A stretch of DNA of 55,068 bases from Clostridia bacterium (lineage in GTDB: Bacteria > Bacillota > Clostridia > Oscillospirales > Acutalibacteraceae). A program made the translations under genes and the position numbers. Positions 24,019-32,288 of the stretch are shown here, piece after piece. Position 1 is the stretch's first letter; each line of letters starts with the position of its first letter. The stretch covers positions 1 to 55,068 of the forward strand of contig JAFWZS010000024.1 in the NCBI GenBank assembly GCA_017522205.1. The letters are read 5' to 3'. The notes under the pieces were generated by a model. The model did not search any database and had not been told where the DNA came from. It saw only the letters and a list, made by a program, of their open reading frames with translations.

Positions 24019-24966
24019 ATGAGAAAGATAACCATTATCGGTTCGGGCAGCGTAGGCTCAACAATTGCATACACTCTTATGATTGAGGGACTTGCAAGTG
24101 AAATCGTTATGATTGACATAAATAACAAAAAGGCTTACGGTGAAGCTCTTGATATTCAGCAGGGTACACCTTTCTGTAATCCCTGCAGTGTTTATTCAGG
24201 CGAGTATGCGGATGCTGTCGATTCTGATATTGTTATCATTACCTCAGGTGCTGCAAGAAAGCCGGGTATGTCAAGGCTTGACCTTGCACAGACAAATGTT
24301 GACATTCTTAAAAGCATAACTCCTGAAATTACAAAATACGCTAAGGATGCAGTTTACATTATCGTAAGCAATCCCGTTGACGTGCTGACTTATGTGTTCT
24401 GCAAAATTTCAGGTATTCCCGAGGAAAGAGTAATCGGCTCAGGTACAATTCTTGACACAGCAAGACTCAGAGCGAAGCTTGCAAAGATTTATGATATAAA
24501 TCAGAGAAATGTTCATGCCTATGTAATGGGCGAACACGGAGACAGCTCCTTTGTGCCATGGAGCCTTGCAAATATTTCAAACATCCCCATTGAGCATTGC
24601 AGCACATCAATTGTCAGAGCAGACGGAAAGCTTTATCCTGAAATTGATTTTGATATTGTTGAAAACTATGTCCGTAACTCAGGGGCAAGGGTTATTCAGG
24701 ACAAGGGTGCAACCTTCTATGCTGTATCAGCATCGGTGTGCCACATCTGCAGAAGTCTTTTAGGCGGTGTAGATACGCCTCTCACCGTTTCAACAATGCT
24801 TCACGGTGAATACGGTATTGACGATGTTTGCCTCAGCCTTCTCAACATTGTAGGCAGACATGGCGCACACAGTAAAATGCTCTTGCCGCTTACAACAAGA
24901 GAGGTTATTGCTCTTCAGAGAAGTGCCAAATGCCTTAAGGATATTATTGCACAGATTGAAATATAA
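24019..24966 (+). CDS. ldh: L-lactate dehydrogenase
   Basis: A 315-aa enzyme reducing pyruvate to L-lactate with NADH. The N-terminal ITIIGSGSVGSTIAYTL is the NAD-binding loop, with the Asp for NADH in VMIDINNKKA. YVMGEHGDSSFVPWS (about residue 175) holds the catalytic His, and the IVSNPVDVLTYV and GSGTILDTARLR segments are typical of lactate rather than malate dehydrogenases. It is the normal length and stands alone between its own promoter and a terminator. The leader carries a dyad shared with the gene at the right edge, likely PFOR, suggesting joint control of pyruvate use. Confidence 0.95.
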   Translation: MRKITIIGSGSVGSTIAYTLMIEGLASEIVMIDINNKKAYGEALDIQQGTPFCNPCSVYSGEYADAVDSDIVIITSGAARKPGMSRLDLAQTNVDILKSITPEITKYAKDAVYIIVSNPVDVLTYVFCKISGIPEERVIGSGTILDTARLRAKLAKIYDINQRNVHAYVMGEHGDSSFVPWSLANISNIPIEHCSTSIVRADGKLYPEIDFDIVENYVRNSGARVIQDKGATFYAVSASVCHICRSLLGGVDTPLTVSTMLHGEYGIDDVCLSLLNIVGRHGAHSKMLLPLTTREVIALQRSAKCLKDIIAQIEI

Positions 24967-24981
24967 ATTGACTCATATAAA

Positions 24982-25012
24982 AAGGACTGTTACCTCAGCG
25001 GTAGCAGTCCTT
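24982..25012. terminator. Shared terminator of ldh and the alpha/beta hydrolase gene
   Basis: AAGGACTGTTACC pairs with GGTAGCAGTCCTT (one G-U) around a 5-nt loop between two convergent genes. Confidence 0.82.
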
Positions 25013-25028
25013 AAGTTCTTTCTTGTTG

Positions 25029-26000
25029 TTAAGCTTCAGTTGTAACCTCAAGCACATACTTGTCAATCATTTCGTCAAGCTTCTTTGAGTAGGTTTCCTT
25101 GTCTGTGGGGAAGGACTGAGCGTGGTCAGCACCTTCGATGTAAAGAATTTCCTTGTTTTCGCTGCCGCAAGCTTCATAAACCTCCTGACACATACTGTGA
25201 GGAATAAAGGTGTCGCCTGTTCCATGAATAAAGAGCATGGGAATCTTTGCCTTTCTTACGCTGTCAACGGGACGGAGCTTGTAGAAATCAAAGCCGAGAT
25301 GAAGCTTGTTGACTGCGTTTACGCCTTTGATAATAAGACCGGCAGGCAGGCCAAGGTCAGAAAGCTTTTCGGTAAATTCCGCAACGGCAGTAGTGTAGCC
25401 ACAGTCGGAAACGGTGAGCTTTACGTTTTCGGGAAGAGCGTCATTACCTGTCATCATCATAACTGTTGCTGCACCCATTGAAACGCCGTGAAGAAGAATC
25501 TTAATGTCGCTTCCGAAGGTGTCCTTCATATAAGCGAGCCACTTGAGGCAGTCAGGCTCTTCATAGTAGCCGAAGGTGCAGTATGTACCCTCACTTTCAC
25601 CTGAAGCAACGTGGTCAGGCATAAATACATTGATGCCCTTTTTGAGATAATATTGAGCAATCTGACAGAATTCACCTTTGGCATCACTTCTGTAGCCGTG
25701 TGCGCAGAAAGCGTAAACGTTACTTTCCTTTTCGGGCTTTACAAGATAAGCCGTTAACTGTTCACCTCTGTCGGAGAGCATATAATATTTTTCATAGCCG
25801 TAGTTTTCAAGCCAAAGCTTGTGTTTGTTATGTTCTTCCTCTCTGTCGCTGAGGTCACAGCCCGTAACCTTTGCTGAAAATTCAGGTGATGGAACCATAT
25901 GTCTGTTAAGCAGGAGATTGTCAACGAGGGTGAAGGCGCCGTAAACAGCGGCAGCAGTACCGACTGCGCTGCCAAGGAGAATTTTTGTACATTTCTTCAT
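25029..26000 (-). CDS. Alpha/beta hydrolase with N-terminal membrane anchor
   Basis: A 323-aa serine hydrolase of the S33/prolyl-oligopeptidase-like alpha/beta group. The N-terminus (residues 6-28) is hydrophobic and probably anchors it in the membrane. The catalytic triad is visible: Ser in HGVSMGAA (about residue 172), Asp in FIHGTGDTFIP (about 255) and His in EGADHAQSFP (about 288); CAHGYRSDAKG is the oxyanion region. The substrate is unknown; esterases and peptidases share these features. It is a single gene with its own promoter. Confidence 0.85.
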   Translation of the reverse strand: MKKCTKILLGSAVGTAAAVYGAFTLVDNLLLNRHMVPSPEFSAKVTGCDLSDREEEHNKHKLWLENYGYEKYYMLSDRGEQLTAYLVKPEKESNVYAFCAHGYRSDAKGEFCQIAQYYLKKGINVFMPDHVASGESEGTYCTFGYYEEPDCLKWLAYMKDTFGSDIKILLHGVSMGAATVMMMTGNDALPENVKLTVSDCGYTTAVAEFTEKLSDLGLPAGLIIKGVNAVNKLHLGFDFYKLRPVDSVRKAKIPMLFIHGTGDTFIPHSMCQEVYEACGSENKEILYIEGADHAQSFPTDKETYSKKLDEMIDKYVLEVTTEA

Positions 26001-26031
26001 AGTAGCACTTCCTTAATTGTATTATGGGAAT

Positions 26032-26060
26032 ATTGTAGCACTAATGGAAACATTTTGCAA
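26032..26060 (-). promoter_or_regulatory. Promoter of the alpha/beta hydrolase gene
   Basis: Minus-strand TTGCAA (26055-26060), 17 bases, TACAAT (26032-26037). Confidence 0.68.
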
Positions 26061-26069
26061 GGTATTATG

Positions 26070-26111
26070 AAATGCAAAATGCAAAGTGCAAAATGCAGAA
26101 TAACTGACGAA
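26070..26111. repeat. Dispersed AAATGC-type repeat, copy 1
   Basis: Near-tandem units of AAAATGCA and AAAGTGCA ending in GCAGAATAACTGACGAA. Related copies lie at 51475-51513 and 52151-52172. It is intergenic in each case. Confidence 0.6.
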
Positions 26112-26139
26112 ACGTAAAAGGATTTTTTTGCCTTTTCTA

Positions 26140-26169
26140 TTGCTTTAAAACTCTAAAGAATGATATAAT
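26140..26169 (+). promoter_or_regulatory. Promoter of the phosphoglucomutase operon
   Basis: TTGCTT (26140-26145), 18 bases, TATAAT (26164-26169), about 31 bases before the start codon. Confidence 0.65.
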
Positions 26170-26199
26170 AGATTGAATAATCCCGAAAGGAGAATAATT

Positions 26200-27825
26200 A
26201 TGAACTACAGAGAAAAGTATGAGCAGTGGCTTACATTTGATGAAGAGACAAAAGCTGAGCTTCTCAGCATCACCGACGAAAAGGAAATTGAGGACCGCTT
26301 TTATAAAGACCTTGCCTTCGGCACGGGTGGACTTCGAGGAATTATGGGTGCAGGCTCAAACCGTATGAACAAATACACCGTTGGTAAGGCTACATACGGC
26401 CTTGCAAAGTATCTTATGAAAAAGCACGAGGGTGAAGAAATCAAGGTTGCTCTCGCCTACGATTCACGTAATAATTCAGCTTATTTTGCAAAGGTTGCGG
26501 CAGGCATTTTTGCTTCCTGCGGCTTCAAGGTTTTCCTTTACGAAATGCTTGTGCCCGTTCCGGTGCTTTCATTTACAACTGCATTTTTAGGCTGTACCTG
26601 CGGCGTTATGCTCACCGCTTCTCACAACCCCAAGGAGTACAACGGCTACAAGGTTTACGATAACAGAGGTTGTCAGTTCTGCACCGAGGACACAAAAAAC
26701 GCAATCGGCTACATAAACGATATCACTGATTTCTCTGCTATTCCCTTCTCCGACAGTATGGATAACATCACAATGATTGGTGAAGACGTGCTTTCAGAGT
26801 TCCTTAAAAAGGTTAAAGAACAGAGCCTCTACGAAGAAAAAAGCGACCTTAAAATCGTATACACACCTCTTCACGGCACAGGTAACATTCCCGTAAGAAG
26901 AATGCTCGAAGGTATGAACGTTACCGTTGTAAAAGAGCAGGAAATGCCCGACGGAAACTTCTCAACCGTTCGTAGTCCCAACCCTGAGGAAAAGGACGCA
27001 CTTACTATTGCAATTGAAAAGGCTAAGGAAATTGATGCCGACCTTGTGCTTGGCACTGACCCCGACTGTGACCGTGTAGGTATTGCAGTAAAAGGTGACG
27101 ACGGCTATGTACTGTTTACAGGCAATCAGACGGGTGCGCTTCTTGTAAATTTTGTGCTTACTATGAAAAAGGCTTCTCTTTCAGAAAAAAGTACACTTGT
27201 AAAAACAATTGTAACCTCAGAGCTTGGCGCAAATATCGGCCGTGCTTTCGGACTTCAGGTTGAAGAAACCCTCACCGGCTTCAAGTATATCGGCGACAAA
27301 ATCAATAAGTACGAGGATTCGGGTGAGCAGGAATTTGTAATCGGCTACGAGGAATCCTACGGCTACCTTGTAGGCACTCACGCAAGAGATAAGGACGCCG
27401 TTGTATCCTCAATGCTTATCTGCCAGATGGCTGCCTGGTATAAGAATCAGGGCAAGACTCTTATTGACGGCCTTAACGAAATCTACGACACCTACGGATA
27501 TTATCTTGATTCTCTCGACAGCTTCACCCTTAAGGGCAAAGACGGTGCTGAGAGAATAGCTGAGCTTATGGTTTACTTCAGAGAAAAGGGTACGGAAATT
27601 TTTGAAGGCGTTGATAAAGTTCTTGACTACAGCACAGGAATCGCTGACTTGCCGAAGGAAAACGTTCTTCGCTTTATCTGGAAGGATGGCTCCTGGATTG
27701 CAGTAAGACCCTCTGGTACAGAGCCGAAAATCAAGGTTTACTACTCTGTTTGTGAAAATAGCAAGGACAAAGCAAAGGAAAGACACGCAAAGCTTAAAGC
27801 TATTGTTGACGGAATTATAGGATGA
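26200..27825 (+). CDS. pgcA: Phosphoglucomutase / phosphomannomutase
   Basis: A 541-aa alpha-D-phosphohexomutase, interconverting hexose 1- and 6-phosphates and linking glycan breakdown with cell-wall precursor synthesis. The phosphoserine loop TASHNPKEYNGYKVY (about residue 143), the metal loop GTDPDCDRVG (about 285), the sugar-binding GYEESYGY (about 383) and the phosphate-binding RPSGTEPKIKVYY (about 505) are all present. I chose MNYREKYEQW because AGGAG sits 7 bases upstream. The size and arrangement match Bacillus PgcA. It begins an operon with a NifU-like gene and an alpha-mannosidase. Confidence 0.93.
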   Translation: MNYREKYEQWLTFDEETKAELLSITDEKEIEDRFYKDLAFGTGGLRGIMGAGSNRMNKYTVGKATYGLAKYLMKKHEGEEIKVALAYDSRNNSAYFAKVAAGIFASCGFKVFLYEMLVPVPVLSFTTAFLGCTCGVMLTASHNPKEYNGYKVYDNRGCQFCTEDTKNAIGYINDITDFSAIPFSDSMDNITMIGEDVLSEFLKKVKEQSLYEEKSDLKIVYTPLHGTGNIPVRRMLEGMNVTVVKEQEMPDGNFSTVRSPNPEEKDALTIAIEKAKEIDADLVLGTDPDCDRVGIAVKGDDGYVLFTGNQTGALLVNFVLTMKKASLSEKSTLVKTIVTSELGANIGRAFGLQVEETLTGFKYIGDKINKYEDSGEQEFVIGYEESYGYLVGTHARDKDAVVSSMLICQMAAWYKNQGKTLIDGLNEIYDTYGYYLDSLDSFTLKGKDGAERIAELMVYFREKGTEIFEGVDKVLDYSTGIADLPKENVLRFIWKDGSWIAVRPSGTEPKIKVYYSVCENSKDKAKERHAKLKAIVDGIIG

Positions 27826-27834
27826 GGAAAAACT

Positions 27835-28074
27835 ATGGATATTAAAACTTATGTTGAAACTGTTCTTCAGCCGAAGCTTCAGGGTGACGGCGGCTGGATT
27901 GAGTTTGTTTCCTTTGAAAATGATGAGCTTACTGTAATTTTCAGAGGGGAATGCTCAAAGTGTCTTATTCTTCACAGATGCGAAGCGTGGATTGAAGAGC
28001 AGATTCAGAAGGATTTAGGATTGAAGGTTAAGCTTTGCGGAATCCGCAAAAAGCCCTACTTTCAGGATACATAA
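27835..28074 (+). CDS. NifU C-terminal-domain protein (Nfu-like)
   Basis: A 79-aa single-domain protein of the NifU C-terminal family, which can carry a transient Fe-S cluster for delivery to enzymes. LQPKLQGDGGWIEFVSF (residues 11-27) matches the family start, and RGECSKCLI carries the CxxC pair that binds the cluster; an unusual third Cys follows (LHRCEAW) before a C-terminal one. It lies 9 bases after the phosphoglucomutase stop and 17 before the mannosidase, so all three share a transcript, although a metabolic link is not evident. Confidence 0.78.
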   Translation: MDIKTYVETVLQPKLQGDGGWIEFVSFENDELTVIFRGECSKCLILHRCEAWIEEQIQKDLGLKVKLCGIRKKPYFQDT

Positions 28075-28091
28075 AGGAGGTCGGATAATTT

Positions 28092-31013
28092 ATGGCACAC
28101 ATAAAAGTTGTAAGACGCTCAATGCGACCCGAGGAGTGGACCGACCTTCGTTTCGGCTGGCTTAAAAGGCATATTTACTCCTCAAAGTGGGAGATTGAAA
28201 ATCTGGAAATCAGAGATGCAAGACAAGTGGCCGAAATGCAGTTTGATTACTACAGTGAGGACTACAGACCACTTAAAAAGGGTGATATGTATTTCACTCC
28301 CGACGGCACTGCATTTATAAAGGCTGAGGTGAATATCCCCAAGGAGCTTCAGGGAAAAGAGCTGTGGTTTTCACTTAAAACTGCGGCAGAAATCTGCGTT
28401 AAGGTCAACGGAAAATACGTAGGCGGCGTTGACCCCAACAGAGAGAGAATGCTCCTTTCACCCTATATCAACGACAGTGAAACTCTGCACTTTGATATGA
28501 TGGGCTACAACCGTTCAAAGCCCGACGATGAACGTAACCCTGAATCACTTTCAGTGCGTGGCTGCCGTCAGGTTTTTGAGGGTGCATACATCTGCACTGT
28601 TAACCATCAGGTTCAGGACCTTGTTTACGATTTTGAACTGCTTTTGGATATTGCAAAAAGTGAGCTTTTCAACGAGGATTACAGAGCTTTCCTCAATAAA
28701 GAGCTTAACAATGCTATGAACCTTATCGACTTTGATTCTGATGAGCTTCAGGGTGTTTCAGAAGCAAAAAAATACGTTGACGAGGTAATCTACGCCAACG
28801 ATAACTATAAGGGTAGCGGTGATGTGGCACTTATTGCACACAGCCACCTTGATGTAGCTTACTACTGGCGAAGAATCCATGCCGTTCAGAAAAACCTGAG
28901 AACGGTGCTTATTCAGCTTCGACTTATGGACAAGTACCCCGATTTCAAATACACTCACACTCAGCCCTACGTTTACGAAACTCTTGAAAAGTATTATCCT
29001 GAGGTTTTTGAAGAGCTTAAGGAAAAAGTAGCAAAGGGTCAGTTTGAGCCTGTAGGTGCGATGTATGTTGAACCCGACTGCAATGTACCCTCAGCTGAAT
29101 CGCTTATCCGTCAATGCCTTTACGGACAGAACACCTATAAGAGAATGTTCGGCAAAAGGGTAAATAACGCATGGCTTCCCGACGTTTTCGGTAACTCCTG
29201 GATTCTTCCGCAGATACTGAAAAAAAGCGGAGTTGACTACTTTGTTTCAAACAAAATGTCAACATGGAACGATACCAACCGTTTCCCTCACAACAACTTT
29301 ATCTGGAAGGGTATTGACGGCAGTGAGGTTTACGCCTGCGTACCTCCAACACACTTCATAACCTGGAATATGCCCTCGCAGATTCAGGAAAACTGGGAGG
29401 CTTACATAGACAAGGACAGCGGCGGACAGACACTCAATATGTTCGGCTACGGTGACGGCGGCAGCGGCTGCACAGAGGAAATGATTGAGCTTATGCACCG
29501 TTTCAAAAAGCTTTCCGTTATGCCAAAGTGTGAACATGTTTCAGGCAGAGAATTCCTCGAAAAGAACCTGAAGGGTAACACAGAGCTTGAAACATGGGAT
29601 GGGGAGCTTTATCTTGAAATGCACAGAGGTACCTTTACCACAAAGAGCAACCTTAAAAAGCTTAACAGAAGCCTTGAATTCAAGTTCAGAACGGCTGAAA
29701 TGCTCTCGCTTATGCGTGGCGAGGACAACAGAGAAAAAATCACTGAGCTTTACAAAAAGTTCCTTATAAATCAGTTCCACGATATTCTTCCCGGCTCACA
29801 CATTCATCCCGTTTATGTTGACGCTATGAAGGACTACGAGGAAATCGAAAAGGGACTTGAGAAAATAATCAATGAGGGTGGAAGATACTTCAACACCCTC
29901 AACTTCAAGCGTGATGCTTTAACGTTTATCGAGGATGAAAACGGCAGTAATGAAAGATACGGTAAGAAAGGCTATTTTGCTGTACCAAATCTTCCTTCAC
30001 TTTCAGGCGGTGAAATCAAAAAGGCTGACTTTGACGGCGAATGGATTACTCTCGGCGATACCATTGAAACACCTTTCTACAAGGTTAAGTTCAACCCCGA
30101 CGGTTCAATTGCCTCACTTTATGACAGAGAGCTTTGCCGTGAATGGGCAGACGGTGACTTCAACAAGCTGAAGATTTACACGGATAATCCCGGTAACTAT
30201 GATGCCTGGGATATTCTTCCCAACTACAAGGATAAGCAGATTGAAGTCAGAACCGAAAAAGCCCTTGAGCTTATTTCAAAGGACAGCGAGTGTGCAACCT
30301 TCAGAACCGTTCTGAAAACAGAAAAATCAACATGGACAATGCTTATCCGACTTTTCAGACAAAGCAGAGGCATTGAGGTTGAAAACATAGTGAATTGGAA
30401 CGAAAAGCACAAGCTTGCAAAGGCTGAATTCAGCTGCAATGTTCTTACAAGAAAGGCTCTTTGTGACACCTCGGCAGGCTTTATTGAAAGAGAAACCCAC
30501 CGCAACACCACCTGGCAGCAGGCTCGTTTTGAGTGCTGTCACCACAAGTGGTGCGATATGTCAGAGACAGACGGCGGCGTTGCAATAATCAACGACGGCA
30601 AGTACGGCGCAGGATTCCATAACAATGTTATCAGCCTTTCACTTCTTCGTGCCACAATCAGACCTGACGTTGTTTCCGATATGGGTATGCACAACTTCTG
30701 CTATATGATTGTGCCTCATAGCGGTGACGTGGTTTCAGCGAAGATAAATAACCTTGCATTCCAGTATAACGTGCCTTTGGTAAAGGCTGACGTAAAATGG
30801 AATATGCCCACCTTTGAGCCGCTTTATCTTCAGAGTGCAAAGAAGAGTGAGGACGGCACAATGACGGTTATCCGACTTTCGGAGCAGGACGGCAGAAGAG
30901 GAAAAATCACTCTTGACAGAAAAGTGAAGCTTCTCAATATGCTTGAAGACGTCACAGGTGAAACAGACGTTATTGAATATAAGCCCTTTGAGATTATTAC
31001 AATCGGATGGTAA
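28092..31013 (+). CDS. Alpha-mannosidase, glycoside hydrolase family 38
   Basis: A 973-aa retaining alpha-mannosidase acting on host or microbial mannose glycans. There is an N-terminal beta-sandwich domain (residues 1-230). The GH38 barrel then starts AHSHLDVAYYWRR, whose His and Asp bind the catalytic zinc, followed by EPVGAMYVEPDCNVPSAESL, the nucleophile Asp in WLPDVFGNSW and GYGDGGSG. A helical bundle with QFHDILPGSHIHPVY and a large C-terminal beta domain complete it. AAGGAGG precedes the ATG. No signal peptide, so it is cytoplasmic and would act on imported oligosaccharides. It is the last gene of the operon. Confidence 0.93.
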   Translation: MAHIKVVRRSMRPEEWTDLRFGWLKRHIYSSKWEIENLEIRDARQVAEMQFDYYSEDYRPLKKGDMYFTPDGTAFIKAEVNIPKELQGKELWFSLKTAAEICVKVNGKYVGGVDPNRERMLLSPYINDSETLHFDMMGYNRSKPDDERNPESLSVRGCRQVFEGAYICTVNHQVQDLVYDFELLLDIAKSELFNEDYRAFLNKELNNAMNLIDFDSDELQGVSEAKKYVDEVIYANDNYKGSGDVALIAHSHLDVAYYWRRIHAVQKNLRTVLIQLRLMDKYPDFKYTHTQPYVYETLEKYYPEVFEELKEKVAKGQFEPVGAMYVEPDCNVPSAESLIRQCLYGQNTYKRMFGKRVNNAWLPDVFGNSWILPQILKKSGVDYFVSNKMSTWNDTNRFPHNNFIWKGIDGSEVYACVPPTHFITWNMPSQIQENWEAYIDKDSGGQTLNMFGYGDGGSGCTEEMIELMHRFKKLSVMPKCEHVSGREFLEKNLKGNTELETWDGELYLEMHRGTFTTKSNLKKLNRSLEFKFRTAEMLSLMRGEDNREKITELYKKFLINQFHDILPGSHIHPVYVDAMKDYEEIEKGLEKIINEGGRYFNTLNFKRDALTFIEDENGSNERYGKKGYFAVPNLPSLSGGEIKKADFDGEWITLGDTIETPFYKVKFNPDGSIASLYDRELCREWADGDFNKLKIYTDNPGNYDAWDILPNYKDKQIEVRTEKALELISKDSECATFRTVLKTEKSTWTMLIRLFRQSRGIEVENIVNWNEKHKLAKAEFSCNVLTRKALCDTSAGFIERETHRNTTWQQARFECCHHKWCDMSETDGGVAIINDGKYGAGFHNNVISLSLLRATIRPDVVSDMGMHNFCYMIVPHSGDVVSAKINNLAFQYNVPLVKADVKWNMPTFEPLYLQSAKKSEDGTMTVIRLSEQDGRRGKITLDRKVKLLNMLEDVTGETDVIEYKPFEIITIGW

Positions 31014-31054
31014 GGATAAAATTTGCTTTCTTCCTAAAAGGTGTGAAAAAGTAG

Positions 31055-31082
31055 ACCGACATCAGAATTTACTGATGCCGGT
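31055..31082 (+). terminator. Terminator of the phosphoglucomutase-mannosidase operon
   Basis: ACCGACATCAG pairs with CTGATGCCGGT (one mismatch) around a 6-nt loop, followed by TTTGTTTTTTT. Confidence 0.85.
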
Positions 31083-31103
31083 TTGTTTTTTTGTATGTAT
31101 TAG

Positions 31104-31418
31104 TTATGAGATCTGTTCTGCATAAAATAAGTAGTTCCATATCCACCCATATTTTTTATATTTCTTACATTCTTCAGAGCTTATCGGGAGATTGCAGGTA
31201 CAAGCGATTTCTTCAATCCTACTAATTTCATCCATAATTCTTTCGCGTTCTGGTTTATCAATATCGATATTTACAACACAAGGGGCAGATTTACAGAAGC
31301 CTAATTTTTCAAGATTGATATCACAAGAAATAAGGTCGATTATTATATCGGGTTTAAAATCTGGCAAGAGATCTTTTAGTCTTTCATAAGTGTTTCGATC
31401 AATGTTTAGTTGATACAT
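31104..31418 (-). CDS. Hypothetical protein, 104 aa
   Basis: I do not recognise this protein. It is soluble, with no signal peptide or membrane segment. It begins MYQLNIDRNTYERLKDLLP and has four Cys in the middle and C-terminal part (FCKSAPC, ACTC) plus one in EECKKYKKYGW, so metal binding is possible. An AGGAGG site lies 7 bases before the ATG and a TTTACT-N17-TATAGT promoter lies upstream, so it is a real gene. It is transcribed divergently from a toxin-antitoxin pair, with the two promoters only about 12 bases apart. Confidence 0.7.
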   Translation of the reverse strand: MYQLNIDRNTYERLKDLLPDFKPDIIIDLISCDINLEKLGFCKSAPCVVNIDIDKPERERIMDEISRIEEIACTCNLPISSEECKKYKKYGWIWNYLFYAEQIS

Positions 31419-31438
31419 AGAACCGCCTCCTTATTATA

Positions 31439-31467
31439 ACTATACCATTAGTGAGAATAAAAGTAAA
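31439..31467 (-). promoter_or_regulatory. Promoter of the 104-aa gene
   Basis: Minus-strand TTTACT (31462-31467), 17 bases, TATAGT (31439-31444). It diverges from the toxin-antitoxin promoter. Confidence 0.65.
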
Positions 31468-31478
31468 GAATTAATCTA

Positions 31479-31508
31479 TTGACAAATCAAAGTTTATAGT
31501 GTACACTA
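31479..31508 (+). promoter_or_regulatory. Toxin-antitoxin promoter with 12-bp palindrome
   Basis: TTGACA (31479-31484), 17 bases, TACACT (31502-31507). TAGTGTACACTA (31497-31508) is a perfect palindrome on the -10 box, a likely site for autorepression by the AbrB-type antitoxin. Confidence 0.78.
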
Positions 31509-31579
31509 AAAATACAAAGAAACCAAGAAACAAAGTTTTTTTAAAAGTGAATGACATATAATATGAAGGAGGAAAAATA

Positions 31580-31954
31580 ATGACTACATTAAGTGCAGCA
31601 CGAGGTAATACTATGTATAACAAAAAATTAAGCATTTCATCAAAACGCCAGATTACTATACCGCAGAAATTTTTCACTATGCTCGGTTTTGATAATGAAG
31701 CCGAATGCTTTGTGCGTGGAAATGAACTTGTTATAAGACCGGTCAAGTCGCAAACAGGAGGAGAATTTGCTGAGCAGATTTTGACTGATTTGATTGCTGA
31801 GGGTTTAAGCGGTGAAAAGCTGCTGAACGAATTTAAAAAAGCACAGAAGAAGGTCAGACCAGCGGTTGAAGCTATGCTTCTTGAAGCAGAAAAAGCAGCC
31901 GTTGGTGAAACAGAAGCCTTTTCTTATGAAGATGTTTTTGGTGTGGAGGACTGA
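31580..31954 (+). CDS. AbrB/MazE/SpoVT-type antitoxin
   Basis: A 124-aa DNA-binding antitoxin. Residues about 12-55 form the swapped-hairpin AbrB domain (LSISSKRQITIPQKFFTMLGF, then VRGNELVIRPV); the longer helical tail (60-124, rich in Glu/Ala/Lys) probably binds and neutralises the toxin. Two starts are possible: the first ATG behind AAGGAGG, chosen here, and an ATG 11 codons later behind GAGG that would begin MYNKKLS. The toxin gene starts 2 bases after its stop. Confidence 0.85.
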   Translation: MTTLSAARGNTMYNKKLSISSKRQITIPQKFFTMLGFDNEAECFVRGNELVIRPVKSQTGGEFAEQILTDLIAEGLSGEKLLNEFKKAQKKVRPAVEAMLLEAEKAAVGETEAFSYEDVFGVED

Positions 31955-31956
31955 TT

Positions 31957-32250
31957 ATGTATGAAATTAAATTTCTCCCGCCTGCTGCCAGGTTCATAAA
32001 AAAGATAAAAGATAAAAAGCTGAAAGAATTATATAAAAATGCAATTGATAAAATAAGAGAAGATTATACAGTTGGGGAATTAAAAACGGGAGATTTATCA
32101 GGAATTTACAGTATTGATATATTCTATAACAAAACCAATTATGAGTTAGCTTACACTGTGGAGTATGCGGAAAATGAAATTGTTGTTGTAATTATGGCAG
32201 GAACAAGAGAAAATTTTTATGAAGAATTGAAAAGATATATGCACGATTAA
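31957..32250 (+). CDS. RelE/ParE-family toxin
   Basis: A 97-aa toxin of the RelE/ParE fold: YEIKFLPPAARFIKKIKDK is the usual first strand and helix, TGDLSGIYSIDIFYNKTNYELAY the central sheet, and VIMAGTRENFYEELKRY the last strand and helix. RelE-like members cut mRNA at the ribosome and ParE-like members poison gyrase; the terminal Arg and Tyr favour RelE/YoeB-like RNase action, but this is not certain. It forms a type II pair with the AbrB-type antitoxin directly upstream. Confidence 0.85.
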   Translation: MYEIKFLPPAARFIKKIKDKKLKELYKNAIDKIREDYTVGELKTGDLSGIYSIDIFYNKTNYELAYTVEYAENEIVVVIMAGTRENFYEELKRYMHD

Positions 32251-32256
32251 AAAATG

Positions 32257-32282
32257 CCCATCGGTTTTGCTGAACCGATGGG
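32257..32282. terminator. Shared terminator after the toxin gene
   Basis: CCCATCGGTT and AACCGATGGG form a perfect 10-bp stem with a 6-nt loop. The minus side has CATTTTTTAA, so it serves the convergent large hydrolase gene too. Confidence 0.88.
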
Positions 32283-32288
32283 TTAGTT

